This document shows, piece by piece, positions 52,428-61,363 of a DNA stretch of 64,000 bases. Position 1 is the first letter of the stretch. Each line of letters begins with the position of its first letter. Location: NCBI GenBank assembly GCA_026709225.1, contig JAPOTJ010000055.1, forward strand, positions 14,826 to 78,825, read 5' to 3'. The position numbers were made by a program, and so were the translations under genes. Below the pieces are notes generated by a model. That model did not search any database. It was not told where the DNA came from and saw only the letters and a program-made list of their open reading frames with translations. Source of the stretch: Gammaproteobacteria bacterium. GTDB taxonomy: Bacteria; Pseudomonadota; Gammaproteobacteria; Pseudomonadales; Azotimanducaceae.

Positions 52428-53769
52428 CGGCGCTCTTCCAAGTGTCCTTGGCGAAGTGCAGGCTCTTCTCGAAAGGCTTGATGCCAAGGAATAGTGCGCA
52501 CGCGGCAAGGGCGGAGGCGCCGAGTCCCACGGCCGCCATGGCGTAGCGCAGGTCTTCGGGGTGTCCAAACACCTGCTCGGTGAGCACCGCGACCAGCGAC
52601 GGGCCGATCCCGATGCCAATGAGGTTCACTGGAAAGAGATAGAGGAGGGCTGAGACCTGTCCGCGCAGCTCGTTCGGGGTGAATTGCTGCAGGGACGAGA
52701 CGGCGAGGCCCCAGGGCGCCGCAGAAAAGAACACCATCGGCACCATGACGAGCAGCGCAGCTTCGGCGGTCGCCATCAAAGGAAAGGCTGCTGCGGGAAG
52801 GAGCGTTCCAACAGCGCACCATGCAGCCGTGATCAATGCGCTCGACTCGTGGCCTCTGGCGCGAAACTTATCGGCGATCCATCCGCCTGTATAGATGCCG
52901 CCGGCGCCGAAGATCAGCAGTATCGTGCCGTAGGCGGTGCCCGCCTCAACGATAGTCCAGCCATAGGTGCGCGTGAGAAAGCTCGGCGTCCATAAGGCCA
53001 TGCCGTTGACCATGACGCCCAAGCAGCCGAATCCACAGGCATGGCAGGCGAATGTGCGCCAATTGGCAGCGACGAACTGCCGGAACTCGCGGAAAGGCAC
53101 TGGTTTGACGGTGTCGTTACCGCCGTGAAGTCGCCCTTTTCGGTAGGGTTCGCGTACTGTGAGCAGCAGGAGCAGCAGCAATGCGCCGGGCGCGGCGACG
53201 ACAAAGAATGCAACTTGCCAGGCATGGACATGCCCGATCACAGGCAGATGCAGATCTGGGCTGTCTCCGATAAGACTGAGTACGCCAGCGCCGACAAGAT
53301 AGGAAATCCCGAAGCCCATATAGGTGCCCATCACATAGGTGCTGATGCCGCGAGCAAGCTTGTCCTCCGGAAAGTAGTCGGTGATGATCGAGTAGGCGGC
53401 GGGATTGAGCGCCGCCTCACCGATGCCGACACCCATTCTTGCCAGGAAGAAACTCCAGAAGTTTTTGACCAGGCCGCAGGCTGCGGTCATCAGGCTCCAG
53501 AAAGCGACGCCGACGGCGACCACACCGACACGATGATGGCTGTCGGCATAGCGGCCGATCGGATAGCCCATGAAGGAATAGAAGACCGCGAAGGCAAATC
53601 CGTGCAGGAGACTGATTTGGAAGTCCGAAAAGCCCATGTCCGTTCTGATTGGGTCCACGAGCAGCGTCAATATGGAGCGGTCCACATACGAGAGGATGTA
53701 GGCGAGCATGAGCACGGCCACGACATACCAGTATTGGAAGGGTCTGTATGTGGGCGGCTCCCGCTTCAC
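52420..53769 (-). CDS. MFS transporter
   Basis: This 449-residue major facilitator has about 12 membrane helices. The first begins QYWYVVAVLMLAYILSYVDRSIL, and the conserved loop 2-3 motif appears as YPIGRYADSHHRVG. The N-terminal VDRSIL pattern resembles sugar-acid/organic-anion carriers of the ACS/spinster type. It is the last gene of the minus-strand unit TonB receptor-HyuB-MFS, with 9 bp to the HyuB stop. It probably moves the substrate or a product across the inner membrane. Confidence 0.9.
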   Translation of the reverse strand: MKREPPTYRPFQYWYVVAVLMLAYILSYVDRSILTLLVDPIRTDMGFSDFQISLLHGFAFAVFYSFMGYPIGRYADSHHRVGVVAVGVAFWSLMTAACGLVKNFWSFFLARMGVGIGEAALNPAAYSIITDYFPEDKLARGISTYVMGTYMGFGISYLVGAGVLSLIGDSPDLHLPVIGHVHAWQVAFFVVAAPGALLLLLLLTVREPYRKGRLHGGNDTVKPVPFREFRQFVAANWRTFACHACGFGCLGVMVNGMALWTPSFLTRTYGWTIVEAGTAYGTILLIFGAGGIYTGGWIADKFRARGHESSALITAAWCAVGTLLPAAAFPLMATAEAALLVMVPMVFFSAAPWGLAVSSLQQFTPNELRGQVSALLYLFPVNLIGIGIGPSLVAVLTEQVFGHPEDLRYAMAAVGLGASALAACALFLGIKPFEKSLHFAKDTWKSAAK

Positions 53770-53778
53770 GGTCGGCGA

Positions 53779-55464
53779 CTAGGCGATGTGCGTGTCAAAC
53801 TCTGCGTCGTCGGCGCGCACACCGTAGCCGCGCGCTTCGTCAGACGTGATGTAGCCGTTGCGCAGATCGTCGTGGATATGTTCGAGCCTCCGACTCGAAG
53901 GCGCGCCGAGTCCGCCGCCGTTGCCGGTGAGAATACGCACCACGTCGCCGCGCGCGAGTTCAAGATTTGTCACTTCGCCGTAAGGCTCGCGCTCTCCTGT
54001 CGCGCGCAGGATTTCCAAGCGGTTGCCGGTGCCGCTTTCTCCGCCTAAGAGCCCCCACGGCGGGCTTTTGTGCCGCGTGTAGCCAGCCGTCACCCAGCCT
54101 CGCTCGCCAACGATGCGATACCTCAAATCAATGCCTTTGCCGCCGCGAAATTCTCCGGCGCCTGTTGGCTCCGGATTGAGCGCATAGCATTCGACATGAA
54201 TCGCATTGCGCCGCTCGTTGACTTCCACCGGGCAATTGAACGTGTCGCCGTGCGAGTATGAGAACTGCGCATTGTCACCGTCCCAGCCGAGTCCTGCGCC
54301 CCAGCCGCCGACCTCCGGCTCAACCAATGTGTGTTCTGCTCCCTTGTGATCGAGCGCGCGAATCACGGTCGAGCAAATTGAAGAGAAGTGGCCTGCGGGC
54401 ACGACGTCGGGCATGTGGGGTGCGAGCGTTTTGCACAGGAGATCCGTACAGCGGATCTTGTTTTCGTAATAGAGCCCAACCGCAGCAGGGCGAAGCGCGT
54501 GAAAGATTGAACCTGGGCGGGTCAGCAGCCTGAGCGGGCGAAAGCAGCCGGCATTCGCCCATGGTTCCGGCAGCGTGATGGCTTTGAACACGGCTTGGGC
54601 GCTGATTTCAGTTGCTTCGCGCGTGCCGTTGATCGGCCCCTTCTCCTGATCTGGATTGTCGCGAAGGTCAATGACCATTTCCCGGTCAGAGATATGAATG
54701 GTCGCGTTGATCATTCGGCCATCGTCAAGACGGTCATGGCCGTGAAACTCGCCGTGCGGAAGCGCTTTCAGGCCGCTCAAAGCCATCGCCTCGCCATAAT
54801 CCATGTAGCGCCTGACCGCTGCAATATAGGCGCGTGTCCCGTATTTCTCGCACAGCTCGATGACTCTTTTCTCGCCGAGGCGCAGCGCCGCGAGGCCAGC
54901 CCACAGATCGCCAAGCGCCTGCTCAGGCAAACGACTATTGGCTCGGATAATCGAAAACACGCTGCCGATCGGCTTGCCGCCGTCGAACAGCCTGACTGTT
55001 GGCAGCAGCAGCCCTTCTTGGAAGATCTCGGTGGCGCTCGGCGACATTGAGCCGGGCACCATGCCGCCGATATCGACGAGGTGCCCTTTGCTCGCGGTCC
55101 ACGCGACGATCTGGTTGTCAACAAACACCGGCTGGCAGAGCACCACATCGTTTGCGTGACTGACGCCTCCGTTGTAGGGGTCGTTTGAAATGAACACGTC
55201 GCCCGCTTGCAGCGGCGCCAGCTCCGGGCTGTTCAATACAGCTCGCACGGCGGGCGCGAGCATGCTCACGAAGCCGGGAATGCCAGCACCAGCGCTGGCA
55301 AGATTGCCTTCCCCGTCGGTGATGGCGACGCCGAAATCGAGCACTTCATAGATCACCGAGCTCATCGCGGCTTGCGCCATGGCGACGAACATCTCTCGCG
55401 AGGCCGCCGACAGCGCGCCCGCAATCACGTCTTGAGTAAAGGCGTCCTCTGTTTGCGCAGGCAA
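53779..55464 (-). CDS. Second HyuB-family protein
   Basis: This 561-residue hydantoinase B/oxoprolinase-family protein has the same landmarks as the one at 47.9 kb. These include AAMSSVIYEVLDFGVAITDG, AGDVFISNDPYNGGVSHAND, ASKGHLVDIGGMVPGS, GDLWAGLAALRLGEKR and GEFRGGKGIDLRYR. It is clearly divergent from the first copy and not a recent duplicate. There is no HyuA gene beside it, so it must share the HyuA at 45.8 kb or act alone. It sits between the TonB receptor gene and the MFS gene in one operon. Confidence 0.9.
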   Translation of the reverse strand: MPAQTEDAFTQDVIAGALSAASREMFVAMAQAAMSSVIYEVLDFGVAITDGEGNLASAGAGIPGFVSMLAPAVRAVLNSPELAPLQAGDVFISNDPYNGGVSHANDVVLCQPVFVDNQIVAWTASKGHLVDIGGMVPGSMSPSATEIFQEGLLLPTVRLFDGGKPIGSVFSIIRANSRLPEQALGDLWAGLAALRLGEKRVIELCEKYGTRAYIAAVRRYMDYGEAMALSGLKALPHGEFHGHDRLDDGRMINATIHISDREMVIDLRDNPDQEKGPINGTREATEISAQAVFKAITLPEPWANAGCFRPLRLLTRPGSIFHALRPAAVGLYYENKIRCTDLLCKTLAPHMPDVVPAGHFSSICSTVIRALDHKGAEHTLVEPEVGGWGAGLGWDGDNAQFSYSHGDTFNCPVEVNERRNAIHVECYALNPEPTGAGEFRGGKGIDLRYRIVGERGWVTAGYTRHKSPPWGLLGGESGTGNRLEILRATGEREPYGEVTNLELARGDVVRILTGNGGGLGAPSSRRLEHIHDDLRNGYITSDEARGYGVRADDAEFDTHIA

Positions 55465-55505
55465 GCGCGAATGACTCGTTCAGTCAGTTCAAAAAGGCCG
55501 AGCGA

Positions 55506-55703
55506 TCAGAAGTTGTAGCGCATGTCCATGCGCCAGACTCTTGGCTGCCCCGGGTGCAGGAATAGCGGCGTCACGACTTCGGAATTGTATTCCTCGTCCG
55601 CCGCATTATTGACATAGAGCGATGTGGTCCAGCGCTCGCCTTCGAGGCCGATTCTCAAGTTCACGAGTTCCAAGTCGTCCCTTGGGAAATCGTTTTCCGG
55701 TGT
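55506..55703 (-). other. In-frame continuation of the TonB receptor after an amber codon
   Basis: After the TAG at 55704-55706 the same frame continues for 65 codons, encoding the expected last strands of a TonB-dependent receptor (DDLELVNLRIGLEGERWTTS, ADEEYNSEVV, and the terminal VWRMDMRYNF with the C-terminal aromatic residue). The stop TGA is at 55506-55508. One base change from TGG (Trp) to TAG explains the interruption. Without this part the barrel cannot close normally. Confidence 0.75.
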
Positions 55704-57827
55704 CTAGTACTGCTTGCCACGGCGCTCGTAGTCCACACGGGCGAACCACGTCAGGCCATTGCCGACGGGGTATTCGATACGCGCACCGGCGTTAAAGGTG
55801 CTATCCGGCACGTAGGGCAGGTCGTTGCCGACCGTCGCTGGGCGCTCCTGATATGCGGTGATCTCGGCGTTGGTGAGGCCGTAGGCGGCGTAGATGTCCA
55901 AATTGTCAGTTGCGCGCCATGCGGCTTCGACTTCAAACCCATCAAGCTCGGCTTCATCGACATCTTCGAACACCTGCACGAACGCGAGGCCGTCGAAGGG
56001 GAAGTATTGCGTGTTGTCCACTTTGGAGGTGAACAGTGCGGCGTTGAGCCTGATCGAACCGTTGTCCCACTTTGCGCCGACTTCAAAGGTGTTGTTCTCT
56101 TCCTGTTCGATGGCTTCGTTCGCGGTCGTGCTGATGATGCCGACGCCTGGGTAGTTGAACTGGCCGGCGCGGTAGCCGATCCCCCAGCTTGCGTAGACGT
56201 TCAGCTCGTCTGTCACAAGGTAGCCGAGCGTCACCTTCGGCTGAAACTTGCTGAACTCCTTCTTGTTGGCATCGCTGCCCGGGCGAGTATTGGCAAGCAG
56301 TTCAGTCCAAGTGTCGTAGGCGCCGCAGTTGACGTTCGCGATGCCTCCGTCTTCACATGCCGCTGCGCCATATGGCTGGTTCACGCCGGACGCATCGGCC
56401 GTGGTGTAGACGCGACCCGCCGTGTTGTACGGGTTGACGTTCTGTTCGCGGGTCTCTTTGTCGTAGCGTCCGGCCAGGGTCAAGGTGAGGGGGTCTGTGA
56501 TCTGCCAATCGATGCTCCCGAACACCGCCCATGCGTAGCTATCCTCGAGAAACGCGAGGAAGTTCCCGGGCGCAACGCCGGTCGGATTGGTGCTGTCGTC
56601 GAACTCAGGCACGGTGACGGAGCGTTTGATGCCTTGGCCCTTGTCGATACCGGTCACGGTGGTGCGCTGCCGTTCCCATGACAGGTAATAGGCGCCGACT
56701 TGCCAGCCAATTCGACTGTCCGAATTCGATGTCAGGCGAAGTTCTTGACTCCAGCCTTCGACATCGACGTAGCTGTGCTGCGTGCCATCATCGAACCCGG
56801 AAAAATAGGGTGCCGCGTCGACGGTGGACGAGGCTTCGAGCTCATCGTAGGTGGTCACCGACTTGAAGTCGGCAAAGTCGAACGACTTGTCGATCTTGAC
56901 TGAGAACGAGAGCATATCGCGCGTGCCGCGATCAGGGTTGTTGGCTACGTAGGGGATGCCGGTCAAGTTGGCGCCTTCGCTCATCACCTGCTCCCCCGTC
57001 ACGCCGAGTTCGGGGATCGGCACGCCAAACAGCGCGATGCCCGGCCAATGGAAGCCGATCGCCTTGCCGTCGTGCTTGCTGACCTCGCCTTTGAAGTCAA
57101 TGGCAAGGGTTTCTTCAGGGGTGTAGGTGAGGCGACCTCGCAATGTGCGGTCATGATAGGGGTCCACATCCTCGTCAATCGTGATGTTGGTGAAATAGCC
57201 GTCTCGCTGCACCATGCGCCCCGAGAGCCGAAAGGCGAGGTTGTCGGCGAGCGGCCCGCTGTAGGAACCTTGGACGCCAACTTCGTCTTTCGTTCCATAG
57301 CTGAGTTTGATATGGCCTTCAGGCTCGAAGCTCGGCGCTTTGGTGGTGACGATAATGGCGCCGTTCGCTGCGTTGCGGCCATAGAGCGCGCCTTGCGGAC
57401 CTTTGACGACTTCAATCTGCTCGACGTCAAACACTTGACCGATGTACTGGCGCGGATTGACTGTCAGCACACCGTCCACGACGACCGCCACCGGCAATTC
57501 TCCGTTTCGCACCCGGCTTAAGCCCCGAACTGTCAGGAAAGACGTGCCGATTGTTTGTGATTCGGCGAGCGTGACATTTGGAATCAACTGAATGTAATCG
57601 GCGGTCTGCGTGACGCCAGCATCGTCAAGCTGCGCTTCGGTCATGGCATTGACGGTAATCGGCGCTTCTTGGATGCTCTCATCCATTTTTCTTGCGGTCA
57701 CGACAATCTCTTCGAGCGGGGATTGCTGAGCCGCGAGCTGCCCAGCCAACGCGACGCACAGGGCGACAAGGCTGTAGCAGACGTAGTGAAAGGCGCGAAA
57801 TGTTGCTCTCATGATACTGGCCCCCAT
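55704..57827 (-). CDS. TonB-dependent outer-membrane receptor, interrupted by an in-frame TAG
   Basis: This outer-membrane receptor imports a substrate using TonB energy. A signal peptide (about 1-34, core SLVALCVALAGQLAAQ) is followed by the TonB-box region PLEEIVVTARK, the plug domain (about 50-160, with GPQGALYGRNAANGAI) and the barrel. The read part has 707 residues and ends RRGKQY at a TAG. A further 65 in-frame codons downstream complete the barrel. The gene is therefore either a recent nonsense mutant or carries a sequencing error. It heads the operon with HyuB and MFS and is divergent from the NCS1 permease, so it likely brings in the cluster's substrate. Confidence 0.88.
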   Translation of the reverse strand: MGASIMRATFRAFHYVCYSLVALCVALAGQLAAQQSPLEEIVVTARKMDESIQEAPITVNAMTEAQLDDAGVTQTADYIQLIPNVTLAESQTIGTSFLTVRGLSRVRNGELPVAVVVDGVLTVNPRQYIGQVFDVEQIEVVKGPQGALYGRNAANGAIIVTTKAPSFEPEGHIKLSYGTKDEVGVQGSYSGPLADNLAFRLSGRMVQRDGYFTNITIDEDVDPYHDRTLRGRLTYTPEETLAIDFKGEVSKHDGKAIGFHWPGIALFGVPIPELGVTGEQVMSEGANLTGIPYVANNPDRGTRDMLSFSVKIDKSFDFADFKSVTTYDELEASSTVDAAPYFSGFDDGTQHSYVDVEGWSQELRLTSNSDSRIGWQVGAYYLSWERQRTTVTGIDKGQGIKRSVTVPEFDDSTNPTGVAPGNFLAFLEDSYAWAVFGSIDWQITDPLTLTLAGRYDKETREQNVNPYNTAGRVYTTADASGVNQPYGAAACEDGGIANVNCGAYDTWTELLANTRPGSDANKKEFSKFQPKVTLGYLVTDELNVYASWGIGYRAGQFNYPGVGIISTTANEAIEQEENNTFEVGAKWDNGSIRLNAALFTSKVDNTQYFPFDGLAFVQVFEDVDEAELDGFEVEAAWRATDNLDIYAAYGLTNAEITAYQERPATVGNDLPYVPDSTFNAGARIEYPVGNGLTWFARVDYERRGKQY

Positions 57828-57876
57828 TAAATTCGAGCATGGTCTCCAAGACTATCTGCCATCAAATTGGCTTTGC

Positions 57877-57894
57877 ACTACTCAAACGAGTAGT
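57877..57894. promoter_or_regulatory. Perfect palindrome between the divergent transport operons
   Basis: ACTACTC-AAAC-GAGTAGT is a perfect 7-bp inverted repeat with a 4-base spacer, in the 120-bp region between the TonB receptor and permease genes. LuxR-type HTH proteins bind two-fold sites of about this size. A degenerate copy with the same spacer lies upstream of hyuA. It is the best candidate for the operator shared by both operons. Confidence 0.6.
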
Positions 57895-57947
57895 TTTCGC
57901 CATATTTCAGGAATTCGTCGGGTGAGTTGTTCTACAGTGCCAGCACG

Positions 57948-59237
57948 ATGACTCGCACCGTGTCACTTCAGTCCGACGATTTTGCGCTCAAAGCTGTGCC
58001 TCAGGAGGCGAGCGCGAGCGGGCTGCACCTTGCGCTGATCATTGTCGGTGGCACGATCGGCTTTGCCGTCTATGTGATCGCCGCGCAAATTGGCGGTTCG
58101 CTCGGATATGCGCAGGCAGCGGTTGCGTTCGCGGTGGGGAGCCTGATCCTCGGTGTCATGGGCGCTTGGACATCCTATGTGGGCGCAAAGTCGCGCTTTT
58201 CGACTTATCTGCTGACGCAATTCGCCTTTGGTCCTCGTGGTGCGAAGCTCGCCAATGTGGCGGTCGCCGTGTCGCTTGTCGGATGGTACGGGGTCATCAG
58301 CAACACCCTCGGCACGGCCTCGCAGCAGATGCTTCTCGAGGCATTGGCGATCGAGGTGTCGCCTTACTTGACCGTGAGCATTGCCAGTGCGCTGATGATT
58401 GCGATCACAGCGCTCGGATTCACCGGCATTGATCGGCTCGCGCTGTTCATGGTGCCGTTCATGCTCCTGTTCATGGTGCTCGCCGCGTGGCTCGCGATCA
58501 CAGGTGGCAACGGCGAGTTTTTGGACATCGAGCAGCGGTTTTCGATGCCGACAGCGATCTCGGCTGTCGTCGGCACCTACATCGCCGGCGTCATCATTCA
58601 GCCCGACTACAGTCGCTTCGCGGTCAACACAAGACATGCCATCTGGTCGGTGTTCATCGCGCTCGGCGTGGCATTTCCGCTGATTCAGTACCTCGCGGCG
58701 GTGCCGAGCATGGCGCTCGGCGAGCCGGACATCGTGCGCATGCTGGCCTTGATCGGCTTTCTTGTCCCAGGGTTTTTTCTGATGTTTCTTGGCGCTTGGG
58801 CCAGCAATGTGCTGTGCCTCTACTCTGCAGGGCTCTCCTTCGCAACGCTGCTCACGAGACTGAAGCGCGTCCGCCTGCCACATATTATTGTGGTCATAGG
58901 CATCTTCGGCACCGCGCTCGCATTTATTCCGGCGCAGACCTATATCGTTGATTACCTTGTTGTGCTGGGCGTCGCCATCCCCCCGATCGGCGCGATCTAC
59001 ATCATCGACGCCATGTTCATCCGCAGATTCTCGATGCAGATTGAATCTCTCGATGAAGAGCCATCAATCAGATGGACAGCGTTGATCGCCTGGCTTTTCG
59101 CGGCAGTCGCCGGGTATCTGACGAGCGAGACGAGTTTCCAGCTCGTGGGCATTGCGGCCATTGACTCGTTAATCGTGGCAAGCGTCCTGTTCTCGTTGCT
59201 TGAGGTTCGGCGTATTCGCGCTGCGCGCGCCGGATAA
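57948..59237 (+). CDS. NCS1-family purine/cytosine/hydantoin-type permease
   Basis: This 429-residue inner-membrane permease of the nucleobase-cation-symport-1 family has about 12 hydrophobic helices. The opening LHLALIIVGGTIGFAVYV, LILGVMGAWTSYVGAKSRFST and YGVISNTLGTA patterns resemble CodB-like members. The family includes Mhp1, the hydantoin permease, which fits the neighbouring hydantoinase-type genes. The ATG at 57948 is preferred over a TTG seven codons upstream. It is the first gene of the plus-strand unit permease-avidin-like-racemase. Confidence 0.88.
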   Translation: MTRTVSLQSDDFALKAVPQEASASGLHLALIIVGGTIGFAVYVIAAQIGGSLGYAQAAVAFAVGSLILGVMGAWTSYVGAKSRFSTYLLTQFAFGPRGAKLANVAVAVSLVGWYGVISNTLGTASQQMLLEALAIEVSPYLTVSIASALMIAITALGFTGIDRLALFMVPFMLLFMVLAAWLAITGGNGEFLDIEQRFSMPTAISAVVGTYIAGVIIQPDYSRFAVNTRHAIWSVFIALGVAFPLIQYLAAVPSMALGEPDIVRMLALIGFLVPGFFLMFLGAWASNVLCLYSAGLSFATLLTRLKRVRLPHIIVVIGIFGTALAFIPAQTYIVDYLVVLGVAIPPIGAIYIIDAMFIRRFSMQIESLDEEPSIRWTALIAWLFAAVAGYLTSETSFQLVGIAAIDSLIVASVLFSLLEVRRIRAARAG

Positions 59238-59251
59238 TCGGCCAACAGGTC

Positions 59252-60112
59252 GTGACCGCAACCGAATCGCCCATCCAAGGAACCTGGTACAACGCCTTTT
59301 GCTCTCGCTTGGACCTCTCGGTGAGCGAGACTGGTCGTATCAGCGGGTTCTACACGTCGCATACGGGCAGCACCGGCACGTCCGCGCTGCTTGGTCAACT
59401 TGACGTTGGAGCCGCTGTGACGGGGCAAGCGGGAACGCCATTCGCACTCGGTATTCAATGGCGCCTGATCAACGAAGATCAATCGAACGCCGACGGGAGT
59501 TGGCATTGGGTGTCTATGTTCGCTGGGCAATATCATCCGCAGCAGCGGGTGTCCAAGCCGGGGCAAACGCCATACACTCTCCCCGAGACGCTCGAGATAT
59601 TGAACCTTCTCATTGCCACTGCCACCCTCCCTGGGCTCGCCGACACTGCGCCGGTCACATGGCCGCAGACACTTGATTTTCATCGATCACCGCCTGAGTA
59701 CTACCAAGGCGCTCTGCCCGGCGAGCCGGTGCTCTATACGCCAACGGCTGCCGACAATGTGAGCGGTGCGTGGCTGAGTTCGGACGGTGAGCGACTCGAT
59801 CTCAGGTCCGACTTTGCGGCTGGTCAAGTGACTGGCAGCTATACCGATGCCGACGGCGTAGGCTTCGATGTCGTCGGTCTTGTCGATACGCTCGCGCCTG
59901 CGGTGGAACGCTCCGTGAGTTGGCAAGGGGTGACGCTCTCTCTGATGCAATCGAATTCTCGCGGCCGCAAGCAGTTGAAAGTGCTCGCTGGCGGCGTTGA
60001 TTATCGGGATACGCGCAACATGTCTCTTTGGTCGAGCGATCTGCGATCGACAAGTTGGACAGACAGATTCGTGCAGCAGAGCTTGCGAGCATCACACTTC
60101 ACCAGACGGTGA
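59252..60112 (+). CDS. Tandem avidin-like domain protein
   Basis: The first half of this 286-residue protein matches the avidin/streptavidin pattern. GTWYN (10-14) is followed by a serine at 18, GFYTSHTGS (32-40) with Tyr and Ser where streptavidin has Y43 and S45, then ALGIQW (65-70) and FAGQY (90-94). The second half repeats the start of the fold: SGAWLSSDGERLDL (171-184), GSYTDADGVG (195-204), and SVSW (221-224). Streptavidin's W108 and W120 have no clear counterparts. No signal peptide is visible, unlike most avidins. The GTG start is 14 bp after the permease stop. Biotin binding is not certain. The location suggests binding of a cyclic ureide, inferred from biotin's ureido ring. Confidence 0.7.
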   Translation: MTATESPIQGTWYNAFCSRLDLSVSETGRISGFYTSHTGSTGTSALLGQLDVGAAVTGQAGTPFALGIQWRLINEDQSNADGSWHWVSMFAGQYHPQQRVSKPGQTPYTLPETLEILNLLIATATLPGLADTAPVTWPQTLDFHRSPPEYYQGALPGEPVLYTPTAADNVSGAWLSSDGERLDLRSDFAAGQVTGSYTDADGVGFDVVGLVDTLAPAVERSVSWQGVTLSLMQSNSRGRKQLKVLAGGVDYRDTRNMSLWSSDLRSTSWTDRFVQQSLRASHFTRR

Positions 60113-60203
60113 ACGTTGACTTCCTGCTCGTTTGGGCAGGTGACATGCGCTGCTTCGCGTGGGTAGAGTCTCCCTCGCATGGCACGATCTTTGGGAGGCT
60201 CAT

Positions 60204-61040
60204 ATGTCGATGGATACCAGCATCAAAGTCTTGTACGTCAATCCTGTTGGGTTTCCGGCGTATGACCAGGTCTTCGCGGACATGGCAAGCAAGTACAAGT
60301 ACCCCAACACCGCTGTGGATGTCGCGTCGCTCAATCCGGCGAACGTGTCGCCGAAAATGACCGATTTGGAATTTCGCGCCTATGAGTCGCTGATCATCGC
60401 CGACACCGTCAAGGCGGCGCGTCAAGCATCGAAAGATGGGTACGACGCGATGATTATCGGTTGCTTCTACGACCCTGCCTTGGCTGATGCGCGTGAAATA
60501 TCAGGAGAGACTGTTGTAGTTGCGCCGTGTCAAGCCTCTACCACAGCGGCGCTCAATATCGCGAACAGCTTTGGGGTCATCATCGGCGAGCCGAAATGGG
60601 AAGATCAAATGCGTACTGCGGTGTATGAATATGGCTACCGGGATAAGTGCGCAGGGTTTCGGGACGTGGGGCTGCGCGTGGAGCAATTTCACGACGATCC
60701 ATCGAACACCAAGAAGTTGCTAGAAACCGCGGCGGTCGATGCTGTGCGCGTTGACAAGGCCGAGTCGATCATATTGGGCTGCACCTTGGAGGTTGGCTTC
60801 TTTGAAGACTTGCAGACCTATCTATTTGATCGATTCAAGGCATGGATACCAGTGATCGACAGCTCCATCGCTTCGCTCAAAGCCGCTGAGAATGCGGCGC
60901 TGCAGAAAAAGTTCGGCTGGAAGAATAGCCGCATGTGGGGCATGTCGGCACCGCCTGAAGATGAGTTAGCGAAGTTCGAGATCTTTCAGGATGAATATCA
61001 GTGGGGCAATATCATTCACGTCGCGGCTGACGGCAGTTAA
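60204..61040 (+). CDS. Asp/Glu/hydantoin racemase family protein
   Basis: This 278-residue protein of the Asp/Glu/hydantoin racemase superfamily interconverts stereoisomers by a two-base mechanism using paired cysteines. Both are visible: C87 in MIIGCFYDPALADARE and C193 in SIILGCTLEVGF. The opening IKVLYVNPVG is typical of hydantoin-racemase-type members. The ATG at 60204 is preceded by GGGAGG, whereas a longer frame upstream lacks support. It is the last gene of the permease operon. Racemisation of a 5-substituted hydantoin, or a similar ureide, before ring opening is the expected role. Confidence 0.88.
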   Translation: MSMDTSIKVLYVNPVGFPAYDQVFADMASKYKYPNTAVDVASLNPANVSPKMTDLEFRAYESLIIADTVKAARQASKDGYDAMIIGCFYDPALADAREISGETVVVAPCQASTTAALNIANSFGVIIGEPKWEDQMRTAVYEYGYRDKCAGFRDVGLRVEQFHDDPSNTKKLLETAAVDAVRVDKAESIILGCTLEVGFFEDLQTYLFDRFKAWIPVIDSSIASLKAAENAALQKKFGWKNSRMWGMSAPPEDELAKFEIFQDEYQWGNIIHVAADGS

Positions 61041-61363
61041 GGCATCAGGCGCGTACTGACCGCACCGAAAGGAGATTGCTGCGCAGTGCCAGCGAAATAG
61101 GTACCCAGTGTGCGTGCGAATCCCTCGAAGTCGTTCGCTTCAAGCTGTTTGAGCAATCCTTCAAACAATGACTCGTTGCAGTCGAACAGTTCGCGAATGG
61201 TGTCAAGGAGCAGGCTTTTGCCGAAGCGACGTGGGCGGGACAGGAAAAAATAACGTCCTTGGTCAGTGATCTCTTTGACAAGCTGCGTCTTGTCCACGTA
61301 GATACAGCCGTCCTCCCGAAGGTTTCTGAAGGACTGAATGCCAATCGGAAGGCGGCGATTCAT
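61037..61363 (-). pseudogene. Truncated AAA-ATPase-like relic
   Basis: The N-terminus is that of the predicted AAA-ATPase/DUF1703 family (MNRRLPIGIQSFRNLREDG, YVDKTQLV, then FFLSRPRRFGKSLLLDTI with the P-loop-like RFGKSLLL). After about 70 residues it jumps to a C-terminal fragment (LEANDFEGFARTLGTYFAG) and stops at 109 residues. Intact members have about 500. The nuclease-like second domain is lost, so this is a remnant. Its 3' end overlaps the racemase stop by four bases. Confidence 0.7.
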
